From an uncultured Bacillota bacterium (lineage in GTDB: Bacteria; Bacillota; Clostridia; Christensenellales; UBA1242): 6,589 nt of DNA. Of the stretch, positions 5,973-6,589 are shown one piece after another (the stretch's first letter is position 1; each line of letters opens with the position of its first letter). The translations under genes were made by a program, and so were the position numbers. The stretch is from contig CAMEKL010000024.1 in NCBI GenBank assembly GCA_945921365.1, forward strand, positions 1 through 6,589. Direction: 5' to 3'. Below the pieces are notes generated by a model. The model was given only the letters and a program-made list of their open reading frames with translations. It ran no database searches and was not told the origin of the DNA.

Positions 5973-6589
5973 TTATGCCAAAAAGGGAGTTAATGCATAT
6001 CCAATTATAACGCCAATTAGATACAGTAAAACTAAAATTAAAAAGTTTTCTAGCCAATTTTTATTACGTCTAAATAAAATCAAAATTCCAACTCCGCTAC
6101 CTGCTGAAAGCCCACCAATTGTTGCGGCGAGCGTTATCCCGCCTTCGAGGAATAATTCAACAAGAAGAACTGAGCCTGCACAGTTTGGAATTAACCCAAT
6201 TAAGCATGTTACAAGTGGTTGCAAATATTTGTTAATTGAAATAGCAGAAATAAAGTTTTCAAGTTGAACAAAATAAATAATAGTTCCAAAAATAAGGTTT
6301 ATAATTAAGATAAATAAAGATATTTTGAGTGTGTGCATAATTGCTTCAACAAATATATTGTCTGCACAGCAGTGTTTGTGCCCACACTCGCTTTTGTCTT
6401 CTTCATGACAACAACAATCATGCTCGTGGTGATGCTCATGTTTATGTTCCTCATGGCTATCATGATGCTTGTCAAACCTCTTTGAAATTTTTTTGATAAA
6501 TTTTTCTGTTAAAACAAAGTCAATTATATATCCAAAAATAACAGCAAAAACAAATTTTGAGAGAAGTAGCACAAGCATTTCTTTCCATG
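5973..6589 (-). CDS. Putative heavy-metal/manganese exporter of the ArsP_2 type, C-terminal part (5' truncated by window edge)
   Basis: The frame ends at TAA (5973-5975) and is open to the window edge. Codons for W-K-E precede the ATG at 6576-6578, so that Met is probably internal and the true start lies outside. About 204 residues are visible. Counting from that Met, there is a hydrophobic segment at 1-23, a His/Cys-rich loop at 38-71, and further hydrophobic segments at about 81-104, 118-132, 134-168 (two segments with a glycine-rich turn) and 175-198. The signature LIGLIPNCAGSVLL, followed by GGLSAGSGVGILILFRRNKN, is what I know from the 'putative 10TM heavy-metal exporter / putative manganese transporter' family (Pfam ArsP_2), which also carries a His-rich central loop. 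The visible length fits the second half of a protein of about 300-400 residues. The role would be export of a divalent metal or metalloid across the cytoplasmic membrane; the substrate cannot be read from sequence. The promoter is outside the window. Confidence 0.8.
   Translation of the reverse strand, partial: WKEMLVLLLSKFVFAVIFGYIIDFVLTEKFIKKISKRFDKHHDSHEEHKHEHHHEHDCCCHEEDKSECGHKHCCADNIFVEAIMHTLKISLFILIINLIFGTIIYFVQLENFISAISINKYLQPLVTCLIGLIPNCAGSVLLVELFLEGGITLAATIGGLSAGSGVGILILFRRNKNWLENFLILVLLYLIGVIIGYALTPFLA

Noticed and set aside
1..6589. Mycoplasma-type code with TGA as Trp
   Set aside because: All genes are full length under the standard code, and Trp is encoded by TGG in addA, the membrane protein and the exporter.

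Overview
This is an AT-rich, strongly Lys/Asn/Glu/Phe-coding stretch of bacterial chromosome. The addB-addA gene order, GGAGG-type ribosome binding sites, TGG used for Trp and full-length genes under the standard code point to a low-GC Bacillota, probably a clostridial lineage. The taxonomic call is inference from composition and gene content; no rRNA or other marker is present.

Layout: (1) 1-291, + strand: the last 96 codons of addB, with its C-terminal iron-sulfur cysteine cluster. (2) 292-3590, + strand: addA, starting directly after the addB stop codon. All the helicase motifs and the C-terminal nuclease motifs are readable, but the frame breaks once between 861 and 921, so as given it cannot be translated as one protein. 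One restored base would give about 1,099 residues. (3) 3591-3684: an AT-rich spacer with a 22/21-bp tandem repeat, an extended -10 promoter and a strong RBS. (4) 3685-5904, + strand: a 739-residue protein I do not recognise. In order it has three membrane segments, a long coiled coil, six 7-residue Gly/Tyr repeats, an acidic linker, five AT-hook (RGRPRK) repeats and a final short helix. (5) 5903-5928: a symmetric hairpin terminator between convergent genes. (6) 5973-6589, - strand: the C-terminal part of a polytopic metal-exporter-like membrane protein with a His/Cys-rich cytoplasmic loop; its N-terminus lies outside the window.

How the parts relate: AddA and AddB form one helicase-nuclease that processes DNA double-strand ends for RecA. 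The 739-residue protein has its own promoter and need not share a function with them. Its architecture, a membrane anchor joined to minor-groove-binding motifs by a long coiled coil, suggests a tether between chromosome and membrane. That is the most interesting content of the window. The transporter is convergent and apparently unrelated.
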